Origin: Nicotiana tabacum
Lineage: Eukaryota; Streptophyta; Magnoliopsida; Solanales; Solanaceae
Reading direction: 5' to 3'
DNA: 64,000 nt
Assembly (NCBI RefSeq): GCF_000715075.1
Contig: NC_134095.1
Coordinates: 46,230,806 to 46,294,805, forward strand
Shown here: positions 23,322-34,377 of the stretch, piece by piece
Numbering within the stretch: the stretch's first letter is position 1
Layout of the letters: every line of letters begins with the position of its first letter
Notes under the pieces: generated by a model
Told to the model about the DNA's origin: nothing
Seen by the model: only the letters and a program-made list of their open reading frames with translations
The model's database searches: none
Program-made: the position numbers and the translations under genes

Positions 23322-23785
23322 CCAAACTTGTTAGTGATTAGAGTTTTAACAAATAAGCAACCACACATAGGAATGCAATGCACCTAGGCAATTAATCATT
23401 TCTATCATGTATTTGCTCGGTTGCTTGTGTCATCCCGACTTTTCCTGACCTTTTCCTTTTATTGTTACTCACGCCTATCTTTTATTCCCCCCATTTTTCC
23501 ATTTTATTCTTTTCTTTTGGTTGTGGTCGAATCCTATGAAGATTGCCTACGTGTCATGACCCCGCATGAATCAGACCGAGCGTAGTTTTGGGGTACAAGT
23601 AACAAAACCCTTTTTTTTGGGATGTTCGAATTTTCACAAAAAGCAACTATTTTGATTATACCTACTCAAACTAACGGACTTTGATGAAAGGAAAAACAAA
23701 CCAACATATTACAACAGAAGAAAATACAGGTTTGAAAACAAAGTGACAGCCTCCAATAGAAAGAAAATACAGACTCAAGTGAAAA
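23322..23785 (-). other. Spacer between ORF1 and gag of copy B
   Basis: 464 bases without a gene. It contains one copy of the recurring spacer motif (23541-23593) and a T/C-rich stretch. An internal start or splice signal for gag could lie here, but I cannot point to one. Confidence 0.6.
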
Positions 23786-25843
23786 TCACGAATATATCAG
23801 TGCCTCAACTATTCCTGGGGTCTGCGGGACATCATTCGGTCTCGTCTCGGGCCGGCGTGTTAAATCCCCTTGGAGGTGGTAGAGACTTTCCATTATCCGG
23901 TGGACAAAGGTCATCACAGTGGCGAAAAACATAGATCTAGTCATATCCTCACAACTACTGCACTTCATTGTGATGTAGTCGGCGATCTTTCTGACTCTCT
24001 CTCTTATGACACCCTTTTCTTGCAACAAATGCCCAATCTGCCGTGCCCTGGCTTCCAGAGTTTTTTCGGCTGCTTGATTTTGTTCTTGAAGTTGTTGCAA
24101 ATCTCTTTCCAACTGTGCCATTTCTGTATAACAATGTTTTCTTTCATCCTTGAATTCTTTCGCCTGTTTGATCATTTTGTCCTCAATGGTGACGACCCTT
24201 TTCTTTAACCTCGCAACCTCATTGTCGTACCTTTCTTTTAATTGTTTAACCGGGCGTGCTCGTTCTTCCGCAATTTTAGCCAACTGCTTTCGAGCCCAGG
24301 CTAGTTCACCTTCTGCTTTGTTCAGATCAAAACTATATTCACCCACTTTCTACCTCAGGTTATATATGAGATTTTCATCTTTGGCACTTCTGACAGGATT
24401 TTTTGCCGCTATTTTCATTTTCTGAACTTGGGCTCGAAGGGCCTTATTTTCTTTGGCTAGCCTTTTCTTTTCACCCTCATCCGTCGCTGTTTGTAAGCCA
24501 TTCTCGAATTGAAGGTCTTTGACTTGCTTTTCCAGCTTTCCTATTGTCGCCCTGTACTCATTTTCTTTGGCCAACCAAGCCCACGGTTCTTGCGATGCCT
24601 CGACAAATTCCTGAATGTGCGGTTTTTTGGCCAGTTTTTCTGGTTCGACCCTTTTAGTGTACTTCTTTCTATACCAGGCAAGATAGGTGGGTGAGACCTC
24701 GACTCTAGATAGATCCCGCACTCGAGTGCTCGCCATCAAATACTGGCACTCGTTCCAAATAGAACGAACTGTTTCTTCGTGAAATTGGCCGTCGGAGCTA
24801 ATCTCAACCGCATAATACTGAGATCTTCATCTGGATGCATCACCTGACACCTTCCCAATTGTCTCATCACTCGGTAGGGTGCGTAGGCTGAATACCTCGA
24901 AGACCCATTAGGAGGAAGTAAGGACCAGTGGCGGGTATATACACAATTTCTTCAACAGGAAGCCAACCTAGTGTCCATTCTATTTGTCCCGTAGTGATGG
25001 TGCGAAGGCGGGCTATCCATTCTCCAAACCCCTCCGGTAACTTGAACCCTGAAATCCTTGTGTCGAACTCTTTCAATGCAACTTTTCTCTGCAGACCCAT
25101 AACTCATATACTGAGGGTGGTGACACAGGTGTTCGATCATCCACATTTGTAGTAGCAAATTGCATCCCTCGAAGAAATCTGCCCCAGCTTTACAAGCTGT
25201 AAGAGCTCGGTATATCTCAGATATTATCATAGGGGCAAGGGTGCTCTTGGCATTGGTAATTAAGACTTTGACGACTCCAGCCACCCGCAGATCGATATTC
25301 CCATCTTTCCGGGGAAACTCCATAAGGCCTAAGAAAGCTACCATGAAAGCGAAACGCCTTGTTCATCCCATTTTGCTTGGTTCCCTTTGCTACAAACCCC
25401 GCTTTCTGGATCGTTGAACCCTTTTATATGCCCATACCTCCGGTATATAAAATGTAGAGTGGAAATACCACCCTCCAACTCGGAATATGGGACTTCCTTG
25501 CTTATTTTTAACAAATCCATGAATTTGTGAGAGTTAAGGCTCTTGTAGCAATCAGATACTTATGCCTCAGACCTTCAGTACTTCCCATGTAACCTGGTAT
25601 CTCTTCTAAGGTGGGTGTGAGTTCAAAATCCCAGAAATGCAAGACGTTGTGAGCCGGGTCCCAAAATATGACCAATGCCTTTATGATGTCTCCCCTAGGC
25701 CTTATCTTAATCAACCCGGTGAGACCTCCCAAATGCAGATTGACCTTATTTTGCTCTGACTTGCCCAGATCTTCCCACCACATACGCAACTCCAAAGAGA
25801 TTTTGTTCATAACTGTTGCTGGCAAATTCTGACTCGTGCTCAT
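23786..25843 (-). pseudogene. Extra upstream ORF1 of copy B (DUF7745-like plus coiled coil)
   Basis: A gene before gag, seen in Ogre-type elements; its function is unknown. The start is the ATG at 25843 (MSTSQNLPATVMNKISLELR). The N-terminal half, split over frames 25843-25508, 25520-25338, 25344-24952 and 25100-24867, contains ALVIFWDPAHNVLHFWDFEL and TPTLEEIPGYMG, which I recognise as the plant DUF7745 type. The C-terminal half (24739-23786, one frame with a single stop near 24350) is a long charged coiled coil, LEKQVKDLQFEN and then LERDLQQLQEQNQAAEKTLE. It ends in a conserved-looking tail (ADYITMKCSSCEDMTRSMFF, RRPETRPNDVPQTPGI). At least three frameshifts break it. Confidence 0.82.
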
Positions 25844-26916
25844 TCTACATGTTTATTAGGGTGTTTAGGCAAAAATTATATTTGACTCAAAAATAAAATT
25901 AACACACATTCTTTTCAAAATAAAATAAAAACCCGGTTTTGCAAATACAACCTTTCAGCATTTCGAGAACGAAGATTTTAAGGTTGTGTCGGTTAACCAG
26001 CCAAAACTTTGAAAAATGACCAAAGGTGGATGTTCTTGCAAAAGCAACCTTCCGGCGCCCTTTTGGGGACATTCAGCTATTTGTTACAAGAATGACATTA
26101 CTTTAATTATTTTCAAATGAAAAATAAAATATTTGTTTTTTTGGGCTATTTTGCGAAAAAGGATAGTTGGACCCGATGAGGGTTGCCTACGTATCCTACA
26201 TCCGGTGAGAATCAAACTGGCATAGTTTGGGCAATTTTGACAAAACAAAAAACCAATTTTTTTTTCTTGAAAACAATAAAAATTCTCTTTTTGTTTTTTT
26301 TTTCTTTTCAAATTTTCGGCAAAGTTTCGGTATATTTTGGAATATAGGTTTTCAAAAAAGGTAGTTACCTCCCTTAGCCCTCATACTGCTATTTTCTTTT
26401 CCAAACTCTTTCCTTTTATTCAAAAGCCGGTCATCATGCAAATCCGAAGCAAATAAATGCACAAGTAACAAGTAAGTGCATCAGGATGATCTTTTTCATT
26501 TTTGGTATACCTGTCCTAGACAGACCCAACCCCTATGTTGAGTCTCCAAAGTCAAAATGCACGTGATGCATACAAACGTTCCTACTAGGGATCCGACATG
26601 AAGTATTGTTATACTAGGTTTAAAACCTGGGTTTATTTGTTCTAGACCTGGCTTACCCGAGCGGACAACTCGAGCCGGGGAGGGGGGGGAGGGTTGCGTA
26701 CCGGTAACCAAAAGATCATCCGGCTTTGCAACTTGTCCGAACCTCGTTCTATTTGGAATAAGATACTAACAGAAAGAAGTCACGACCAACGTGCACTCCT
26801 CAAGAGAGAGAAGAGAGGGATTTCGTAGCAACATTTAGCACATTAGGCCCTAAACATGTAACAAAATCAGACAAAGCCAAATATAACAATTTATCTAAGC
26901 TCGAATTCTGAACCCT
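25844..26916 (-). other. 5' leader of copy B
   Basis: 1.1 kb between the primer-binding site and ORF1, without a convincing gene. It contains the spacer motif (26181-26231), T-rich runs (26250-26310) and a G-rich stretch (26672-26694) flanked by CTCGAGCCGGG. Packaging signals would be expected in this region, by analogy with other LTR elements. Confidence 0.6.
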
Positions 26917-26956
26917 GAACCAGAGATTCTGGGTTCGCTCTCCAGCAGAGTCGCCA
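26917..26956 (-). other. Primer-binding site, tRNA-Arg(ACG), with extended similarity
   Basis: On the element strand TGGCGACTCTGCTGGA (26956-26941) follows the LTR and would pair with the 3' end of an arginine tRNA. On the plus strand the similarity continues to 26917: GAACCAG (3' side of the anticodon stem), AGATT (variable loop), CTGGGTTCGCTCTCCAG (T arm), then CAGAGTCGCCA (acceptor and CCA). Compared with the plant tRNA-Arg(ACG) sequence as I remember it, about 37 of 40 bases agree. Normal primer sites cover only about 18. Confidence 0.75.
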
Positions 26957-29900
26957 TTTATTAAAATTCAGAGTGACCACTTGGGATAATTTATGGTGTC
27001 CCAAGTCACCGGTTTAAAATCCCGAATCGAGGAAAAGAATGACTCTGTTTAACAGTCCGCGAACCAGAAATCCGGGTAAGGAATTCTGTTAACCCGAGAG
27101 AAGGTGTTAGGCATTCCCGAGTTCCGTGGTTCTAGTACGGTCGTTAAACTGTTATAAATGGTTCAATTATCTGATTTTAAAACCATTATCTATGTGTATT
27201 TTTACTTTAAACCGCTTTTATTTAATTAATTAAAAGAAGATTGTAACGTCATTTAAAATATGTTTCAAACCACGTCACATAAATACACCCGCAGTTCGCA
27301 ACACATTTCAGCTAACGTGGAGATTTGGATTTGGGTCACATAAATGCGCACCCGAGTTTAGGAAGGTAAATTATTAAATAGCGCGCCTAAAGTAACTACG
27401 CGTTTTTAATTTTGCGAGGGCCATGGAAATTTTCTAAATGGCACACCTCAAATTCTAAGAATTTTAAGGGATATAATTAAGTGAGGACCACGCATTTGGG
27501 ATTATATTTGGCGTGGCGCACCTCAATTTTATTTTATTTTTAAAAAAATAATTAATTGATTAAGGAGAGGCTTAATGTGATTCTACTATTTTTTACCAAG
27601 AGTTCAAGCCTGTTTAATAGATGATGGACCTTGGTCAGCATATGTTATTAATCAGAAGACTGAGTCCCATGGACATAAGGGTATACCAAATTAAGAATAC
27701 AAACTCAATACGGCTTTTGCTAATGAACTACCCTTTGACAATTGCTTCGGTTAATTATACAGGGATAATTATGTGAGATTCTCAGTATAATTTGAGCCTA
27801 TTTCCATGCGTAATGTTAAGTAGAATCTTATGGGTCTATCCAGTAGATGTAAGTCCTAAAGTCTATTTTAAACTAACACATTTCTGCATTATAAATGAAT
27901 CAATGCATAGCTCGTATTTTAAGGCAACTTGGATCATTTTTCTTTATTCTAAGCACGAGTCATATTGATTACTACTTAAAAAGAATTCGATCACTCATTA
28001 CATGAATATGACACTATTGAATTACAAGGTAACATGCTGTAATAACCATATGCATTGCTTAGCAAGAAGATACATACACAATTTATACCATTTGGCATGA
28101 TCTAACTACGTATGCAACCAAATAAGCTATGCACCCAACTTTCCTAGAAAACTTTCAATTACACAACATTTAACCTCAAGATACTTGCTAGAGGACTGAT
28201 CCCTCATCAGATAAAACCAAATACAACTTTCAACATGATTTTTGACATTACTCAGCAGGATATAATGCACCAGGCAAACTCATTAAACTAAAATAAAACT
28301 AAGCTACTGAACAGAGCAAATTTGGCAAGATTACTAGAAGAAAACCAACTTGAACCAAATGGATTAAACCAAAGATCTATATTGAGATGCATTTAGACAA
28401 ACTGAAGGCCAAACAGTTTTAACTAATTAAATCAAACCAGAACCCTTATCTATTACTAATGCCACCAAGTCTAAACCACTTTAGGATCATTCACATCCAA
28501 ACAAAACCCAATTTCAGCATTTGAAAAGGCTGACAACAGCTTCAATTAAGAGTCCATGCAAAAGGGATACAAGTTATATCCAAACTTGATTAACTTAATG
28601 TTAAACGAACCTCCATAAGAGTTTAGAATCATGAAAAGATTCAGTTATACAATAACAAACTTTAACTATGAAATATTAAACAGAACATTGAATTTCTTTG
28701 CTAATTTTTGAACCAAATTCAACTCTCAATGAGTGCTATCACCAAGAGGGAGAATATGCACCAACCACTCATAGTTTCAAAAAAAGTAAAACTACACTAT
28801 AATAGAAGAAACAAGCTGATATTATGCTCTAAACTTCCGGTTTTCCATATTAGACATGAAGCAAACTTTACATTAGGAGGAATTAAGTAATATACCTGAG
28901 AAATAAGAGGAAAACAAGAAGTAAATGAGGGTCAATGGATACGACACAACAGATCAACAATGTAATAGTAGTAGCAACAGCTCAAAACCAGATTTTAGAA
29001 AAAATGGAATTTGAGCTATCTTAAATCAGATGCAGGATCTTTGAAGCTTTCAAAAATTCTAAGTAACCAAGAACACAAAAACCAAACAGAATTTGAGTGG
29101 CTTTCAACAAGGAAATGCAGGAAACTTAAGGCTATTTCCGAATTTTCTTTTCAGTTTCCTTTCAACTATCTCTATCAGTGTCTCCAGTGAATTCTCTCTA
29201 TGTTCTTAAGTTCTCTTTTCCAATTTTTTTTCTTTTTCACCTCTAAACTCTGTCCTCTTATTTTTGTCCCCAACAACCCTTGAAATAGGCATTAAGTTAG
29301 TGTTCTCCCCATTCCAGTCAACTTTTTTATTTTTAACTATCCACTAACTTAGTGCTTATAATTTAATTCAGTAGTGCCCTTTCTAAACCTTATCACTTAT
29401 TAGTAGCCACCTAATTTAATTATTGAGGTTCCCTTAGGCTAGACTACCCAAATTACCCCTCATGACCCTGTTATTATTTCAGAAAACAGACCAAACATGG
29501 GTCAGATTGACCCAAATTGACTTGGTATGGGTCTGTATAGCCCATGTCTTGGGCTTCAAATTTCAGTGTTCAAATCCAATTTAGAGAAAGATAGCAAAGT
29601 ATATCCAATTTTAATCGGACCTCAGAGCCAAATGCTCTCAATCGGCCCAAAGCTAAAAGAAACAAACAAAATAACTAAAATTAAACCAAGTCTAAATAAG
29701 CTAATAATTATCATGCCATAACCTAAAAATAAAAGTGCAACAATTTAACCGTAACTAAATTTTTTTTAAAAAAAAACTGAAAAACTAACAAACGATCCTT
29801 AAATTGATATAAAAGAAAAACAAAACTGAGTTCGAAATTATTTGAACACTCAGACCAAGAGCAGACCATTAGAACAGGGCTAGAAGAAGAAGAAGAAGAA

Positions 29901-31012
29901 GAAGAGAAGAAAAGAAGAATGAACTAGTCAATAGAAAATAGAACTCACCTGGCTAGACTCGAAGTTAAAATCTGATAACTTGATTCATACAAAACTGATA
30001 CCAATCGCTTTTCTCTGTCAAGAAAGAGCGAATGACATCAATTTTGTAGTGAATCGGCCTTCCCGAGTCGATGCATGCCACCATTTTGACCGTATCGAGT
30101 TTTGAATTTTAGGGCTTGAATTTGGATCTAATATTCGAGGGGTTCTAGAAAGATTCGAAGGAAACTAATCTGGGATTTGTAAAGAGGGGGTCGTGGTGGT
30201 TCTGTGGTGTATTTTTGGTAGTGAACGGAACCGGTCGTCGGGTTTAGGGCGGTGGAAAAGGGTGGCGGCTTCTCTAGGGTTTTCAGAGGTGAAGGGGTTT
30301 GGGAGATGAAAGGGGGGTGTGAGAGACGGGTTTGGGGGGTTCAAAGGGGGTTTGGGTATATAAAAAAGGAATTTTGGTTCTCATCCGTTGGATCAATGGA
30401 AATCGACGGCCCTGATCAAAACGTGTCCAAACGACGTCGTTTGGTTCTGGTAGGGGCGGACCGGGTAGGGAACGGGTTTTGGGCTTGGACCGGACGGGTT
30501 TGGAGGTAATTTGATTTGGGCTTTGAATTAATTAAACATGGCCCAAGAATTCTGATTTCTCTTTTATTCTTTTCTTTTCTTATTTATTTCAAAACTATTT
30601 TCTCCTCAAAATTAAAATAAAAACTTAATTAATCCCCAAACCAAATCATTCTATCAAATTAACTTAATTATCTCTAAATAATAATTATCACCAATAATTA
30701 AATACCAAGAAAATCACACAATTTTGACATTAAACACTAAAATGCAAAAAATACGTTATTTTTTGGGATTTTTCATTTTTGCAAGACGACAATTTACTTA
30801 ATTAATCTAAAAATGTAAAACCAAATTTTAAATGCAGATGCTATATTTTTTGTATTTTCAATGTATTAATAAAATTTAAATATGCGCAAAATATGCAAAC
30901 ACTCAGGTAAATTGCACAGTAATTCCTAATTTTAGCAAATAATTAGATAAATATCTAATTTTGGGAATTCTTTTTGGAGTAATTCATGTGAGGCAAAAAT
31001 CACGTGCTCACA
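26957..31012 (-). repeat. 5' LTR of copy B (4.06 kb)
   Basis: It matches 8846-12911 throughout with scattered substitutions and short indels. Its inner end lacks the final 82 bases present in the other LTR and abuts the primer-binding site directly. The outer end CGTGCTCACA is followed by the TCGAT duplication. ORFs 28708-28890 and 30252-30509 have no family features and lie in the LTR. Confidence 0.93.
30354..30444 (-). promoter_or_regulatory. Putative LTR promoter of copy B
   Basis: On the minus strand a perfect 18-base palindrome, CCAAACGACGTCGTTTGG (30444-30427), is followed about 65 bases later by a TATA box TTATATAC (about 30363-30356). The ACGT core resembles bZIP-binding C-boxes. The 3' LTR has the same arrangement with one arm mutated (12327-12344), and copy A has a similar palindrome. 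A start near 30325 is inferred. Confidence 0.55.
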
Positions 31013-32317
31013 TCGATTACAATGAAACCTTTGCTCCAGTAGCTCGACTAGAATCAATACGAATTCTTCTTACATACACATCCTTTAAAAGATTTAGGCT
31101 CTTCCAGATGGATGTCAAAAGTGCCTTTTTAAATGGTTTCATTGAGGAGGAGGTATATGTAAAATAACCTCCTGGATTTGAATATTCAAAGTTTCCCTAC
31201 CATGTGTACAAATTGACCAAAGCATTGTATGGACTCAAACAAGCTCTATGAGCATGGTACGAAAGACTCAGCTCATTTCTTCTTGATCACGGATTTACAA
31301 GAGGTAAAGTAGACACTACCCTTTTTATTAAAAGATCATCAGAAGGTAATCTCATTGTTCAAGTTTACGTTGATGATATTATTTTTGGTAGTGCTAATAC
31401 TCTTCCGTGCAAGGAATTTTCTAATCTTATGCAAAATGAGATTGAAATGAGTATGATGGGAGAGCTAATGTTCTTTCTTGGACTTCAAATTCAACAATCT
31501 GAAGAAGGAACGTTTATATGTCAGACAAAATACACAAAGGAGTTGATTCAGAAGTTTGTATGAGTAGTGCTAAATATATTGGCACACTAATGAGTCCTTC
31601 AACAAGTCTTGACAAAGATGAACAGGGAAATCCTGTTGATGAAACAAAATATCGTGGAATGATTGGATCCCTTCTTTATCAACTGATAGTCGACCAGATA
31701 TTATGTTTAGTGTTTGTAAATATTCCAGGTTTCAGTCAGCTCCTAAAGAATCACATCTGACTGCAGTAAAAAGAATTATTCTGTATCTCATATGAACTGT
31801 TTCTCACGGATTATGGTATCCACGCTCTAATAATTTTAAACTAGAAGGTTTTTCAGATGCTGATCTTGCAGGTGATAAGGAAGACAGAAAAAGCACCAGT
31901 GGAACATGTCAATTACTTGGAAAAGCACTAATATATTGGAACAGTAAAAAGTAAGGATCAGTTGTACTATCCACAACTGAGGCTGAGTATATCACCATTG
32001 GACAATGTTGTGCATAATTATTATGGATATCTCATCAATTGGGTGACTATGAAGTATTCTTTAAACTTATTCCAATTTTCTGTGATAACTCTAGTGCTAT
32101 ACGCCCCTCAAAAAATCCTGTGCATCACTCTAGGGCTAAGCATATAGACATTAAGCATCATTTCATAAGCGATCATGTTCTTAAGGGAAATATAGAATTA
32201 TCTTTTGCTGGTACTACTGATCAACTAGCAGATATTTTTACTAAGCCTTTACTCGAGGATAGATTTTGCTTTTTAAGAGAATTACTTGGTATTATTTCCA
32301 TTGGTCATCAATATTAG
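31013..32317 (+). pseudogene. pol: pol, second part: RT and RNase H (Sirevirus-type)
   Basis: The continuation of the copia pol gene cut at 8763. The first 31013-31017 are the duplicated target bases. The RT core shows FAPVARLESIR, FQMDVKSAFLNG, LTKALYGLKQA and an intact catalytic YVDD (31366-31377) followed by IIFGS. Stops are present near 31165, 31248 and 31561, with a frame change after the last. RNase H follows: FSDADLAGDKEDRKSTSGT (near 31855), STTEAEYI (31975), then the open frame 32039-32317 with CDNSSAI, RAKHIDIKHHF and DIFTKPLLEDRF. It ends in TAG. The right-hand RT text continues just where the left-hand part stops. Confidence 0.9.
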
Positions 32318-32600
32318 GATATATGTGATATTGTTATATCTTTATGCCTAATGTTTAAATTTTGTCTTTTCATAGTCATTAATAGTGCCTCCGAATTCCC
32401 TCTCTTTTCCTCTCTTTTCTCATCAGTTGCAACGTTCAAGAAAGAAAAACCAATCATCACACCTGTTCAACTAACACCGTTTCCTTTCCTGTACCCAACC
32501 GTCAGAAAATTCCTTTTTAATCTCTGAAACCCTCTTTCAATATCCATTGCTCCCATCGCCTAGAAACCCTCTCCGAAACTCTCTCCAAACAATTTACTTC

Positions 32601-33990
32601 ATGGTTAAACATTCTAAAAATCCCTTTGCCTCCACCAGGAAAAGTACTCGTTCCAGAGCAAAACCCTCTTCCCAGCCTCTAGAACAAGTAGACCTAGGGT
32701 CCGACCACTCGAAGGTTTTGCCTCCTCTCAGGCAGAAAACTGAGATCATTCTTATCCTCTAGGAGAAAAATCCCTAGGAAAAAAGCCTTTGGAAGAATCT
32801 CCTGAATCCTTTACTCCAAAGAAATCTAAAATAGATCTCTCAAGTTCTTTATAGTCTGACCTAAATTTTTGAGATTCTCCAAACAGGGATTTTTTCATTG
32901 CTCTGAAAGACAAGCATATCGCTCATGGCAGAGTAGTCGACCTTGATGACATGGAAGCCCTAAATTGTAAGGTAAACAATCTGTTTGTTTATCGAGGCTG
33001 ATCAAAATTCCTTTCTGTTCCCCCTTCTAAAATCTATGAACCCCTGGTGAGAATGTTCTATGCCAATCTTCGCTCTAGTAAATCTGACAAGTTAGAATCC
33101 TTAGCGTTAGGAAAGCACATCGTTCTTGATTGTGCCATGCTTGACTCAATTTTTCAGTATAAGTGTTCTGGTTTTGCCATGCTTTTCAAAAATTCTTGGC
33201 CTGATGATTTTGAAATCACCTTTGATCAAGAAAAATGTTGTATTGCTAAGTTTTCATCTGAATCCCTCGCTAACCAGTTAGGTCCAAGTGATATTAGCTT
33301 TGAAACTCGTGTTCTAGCCCATATTGTTGCAACTACTCTTCTCCCTCGTACTTGGTCTTTCTCCACTTCTCTCAACGAGATACCTTTCTTGTCTACTGCC
33401 TTGTGACCAAACTCAAGATCAAACTGTCCTCCTGGATCATAAATTTTATGATTGAAAGTGCTGATGATCCCACCAGTCTGTCCTATGGCATGACCATCAC
33501 TCATATTCTAGAAACTCATAACATCTCTATCTTTGAATATCCCTTCGTCTCTGTTTCAAAATCTTACAATTCTAGGACGTTTGCTAGTATGGGGTATGTG
33601 TGTGTGAAAGGCTCCTAGGTTAATAATCAGGAAGATGAAGTCAAGCATGTTCAACCTGATCCCAAGACCAAAGCCTCTGTTTCCCATCATAGTCCTAGTA
33701 ATCCTGACCTTGCTGAGAAACTTACTGCCATTAACAACCGGCTGAACACCATCAAAGATCTTCTTGCTGCTACTCAATCCACTGTTAGGGACATACATGC
33801 AATCTCCAAAGAAACAGGGTTTGATGTTTCAAAGATAAGAGTTGCAATTCTCATAGTTAGGGAACACGCAGTCAAGACATTCAAGGAAGTATACGACAGG
33901 CTTGATGGAGTGACCGTCTCAGCTAATGCCAAGTTTGAACAACTTAAGGAGGCGATTTGCAACACTCTTACTTATTTCTTGCGTCATTAG
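32601..33990 (+). pseudogene. env-like ORF of Sirevirus-type element (degenerate)
   Basis: A third gene after RNase H, typical of Sirevirus elements and often called env-like; its role is unproven. The likely start is MVKHSKNPFASTRKSTRSR at 32601, with a basic N-terminus. After several frame changes, 33047-33406 encodes a region with KHIVLDCAMLDSIFQYK and LAHIVATTLLPRTWSF. Frame 33352-33618 continues it (FMIESADDPTSLSYGMTI). After one TAG the same frame runs to 33988 with a predicted helical tail (LAEKLTAINNRLNTIKDLL). I see no clear signal peptide or membrane span in the broken sequence. Identification rests on position and overall resemblance. Confidence 0.68.
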
Positions 33991-34377
33991 TGTGGAAGTT
34001 TCAAACAATTTTTTTGCTGTGCTGTTTTGGATTGGATAACCAGTCGTTGGATGATTTTTTTTGCTTTGTTTTGCTATAACTCTGCATACCTCTCATGCAT
34101 CTTATGCTACATATTCTGCTTTAGTATCTAGTGTATTTTTTATCCCCTCTTTGCTGATGTCAAAGAAGGGGAGAAGGCTATACATATATTCGTGCAGGTA
34201 CATCCATTGTAGGGGGAGTCGACTATAGCTCCTATGGAAGAAGTCGACGTAAAGATATTGTACCAACGGCACCTATTAAGGGGGAGTCAACTGTACTCAT
34301 TGAGGGAGAGTAAAATACAGGGAAGTTAACTGATGTTTACATATGTTATTTTTTTGTCATCATCAAAAAGGAGAGAT
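33991..34377 (+). other. 3' non-coding region with repeated polypurine tracts
   Basis: Purine blocks TAGGGGGAGTCGAC (34210), TAAGGGGGAGTCAACT (34279), TGAGGGAGAG (34301) and AAAAAGGAGAGATTG just before the LTR. Several polypurine tracts upstream of the 3' LTR are a known hallmark of Sirevirus. Only the last one borders the LTR. Confidence 0.78.

Larger units (their letters stand above)
8764..31012 (-). mobile_element. Tat/Ogre-like Ty3-gypsy element, copy B, full length 22.2 kb
   Basis: A very large LTR retrotransposon read on the minus strand. From its 5' side: LTR (31012-26957), primer-binding site (26956-26941), leader, extra ORF1 (25843-23786), spacer, gag (23321-21301), protease-RT-RNase H-archaeal-type RNase H-integrase (21389-16646), a 3.7-kb 3' UTR with several repeat arrays, polypurine tract (12924-12912) and LTR (12911-8764). 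The pol order RT-RH-aRH-IN without a chromodomain, the upstream ORF, the size and an arginine tRNA primer fit the Tat/Ogre group. Perfect TCGAT duplications show a clean integration. All genes carry stops or frameshifts, so it is non-autonomous now. Confidence 0.93.

Noticed and set aside
26917..26956. Possible tRNA-Arg pseudogene
   Set aside because: Only the 3' half is present, it ends in an encoded CCA, and it directly borders the LTR, so it is the primer-binding site with extended similarity, not a tRNA gene.
30252..30509. ORF of 85 codons, Gly/Trp-rich
   Set aside because: Within the LTR of copy B and antisense to its transcript; the other LTR does not keep it.
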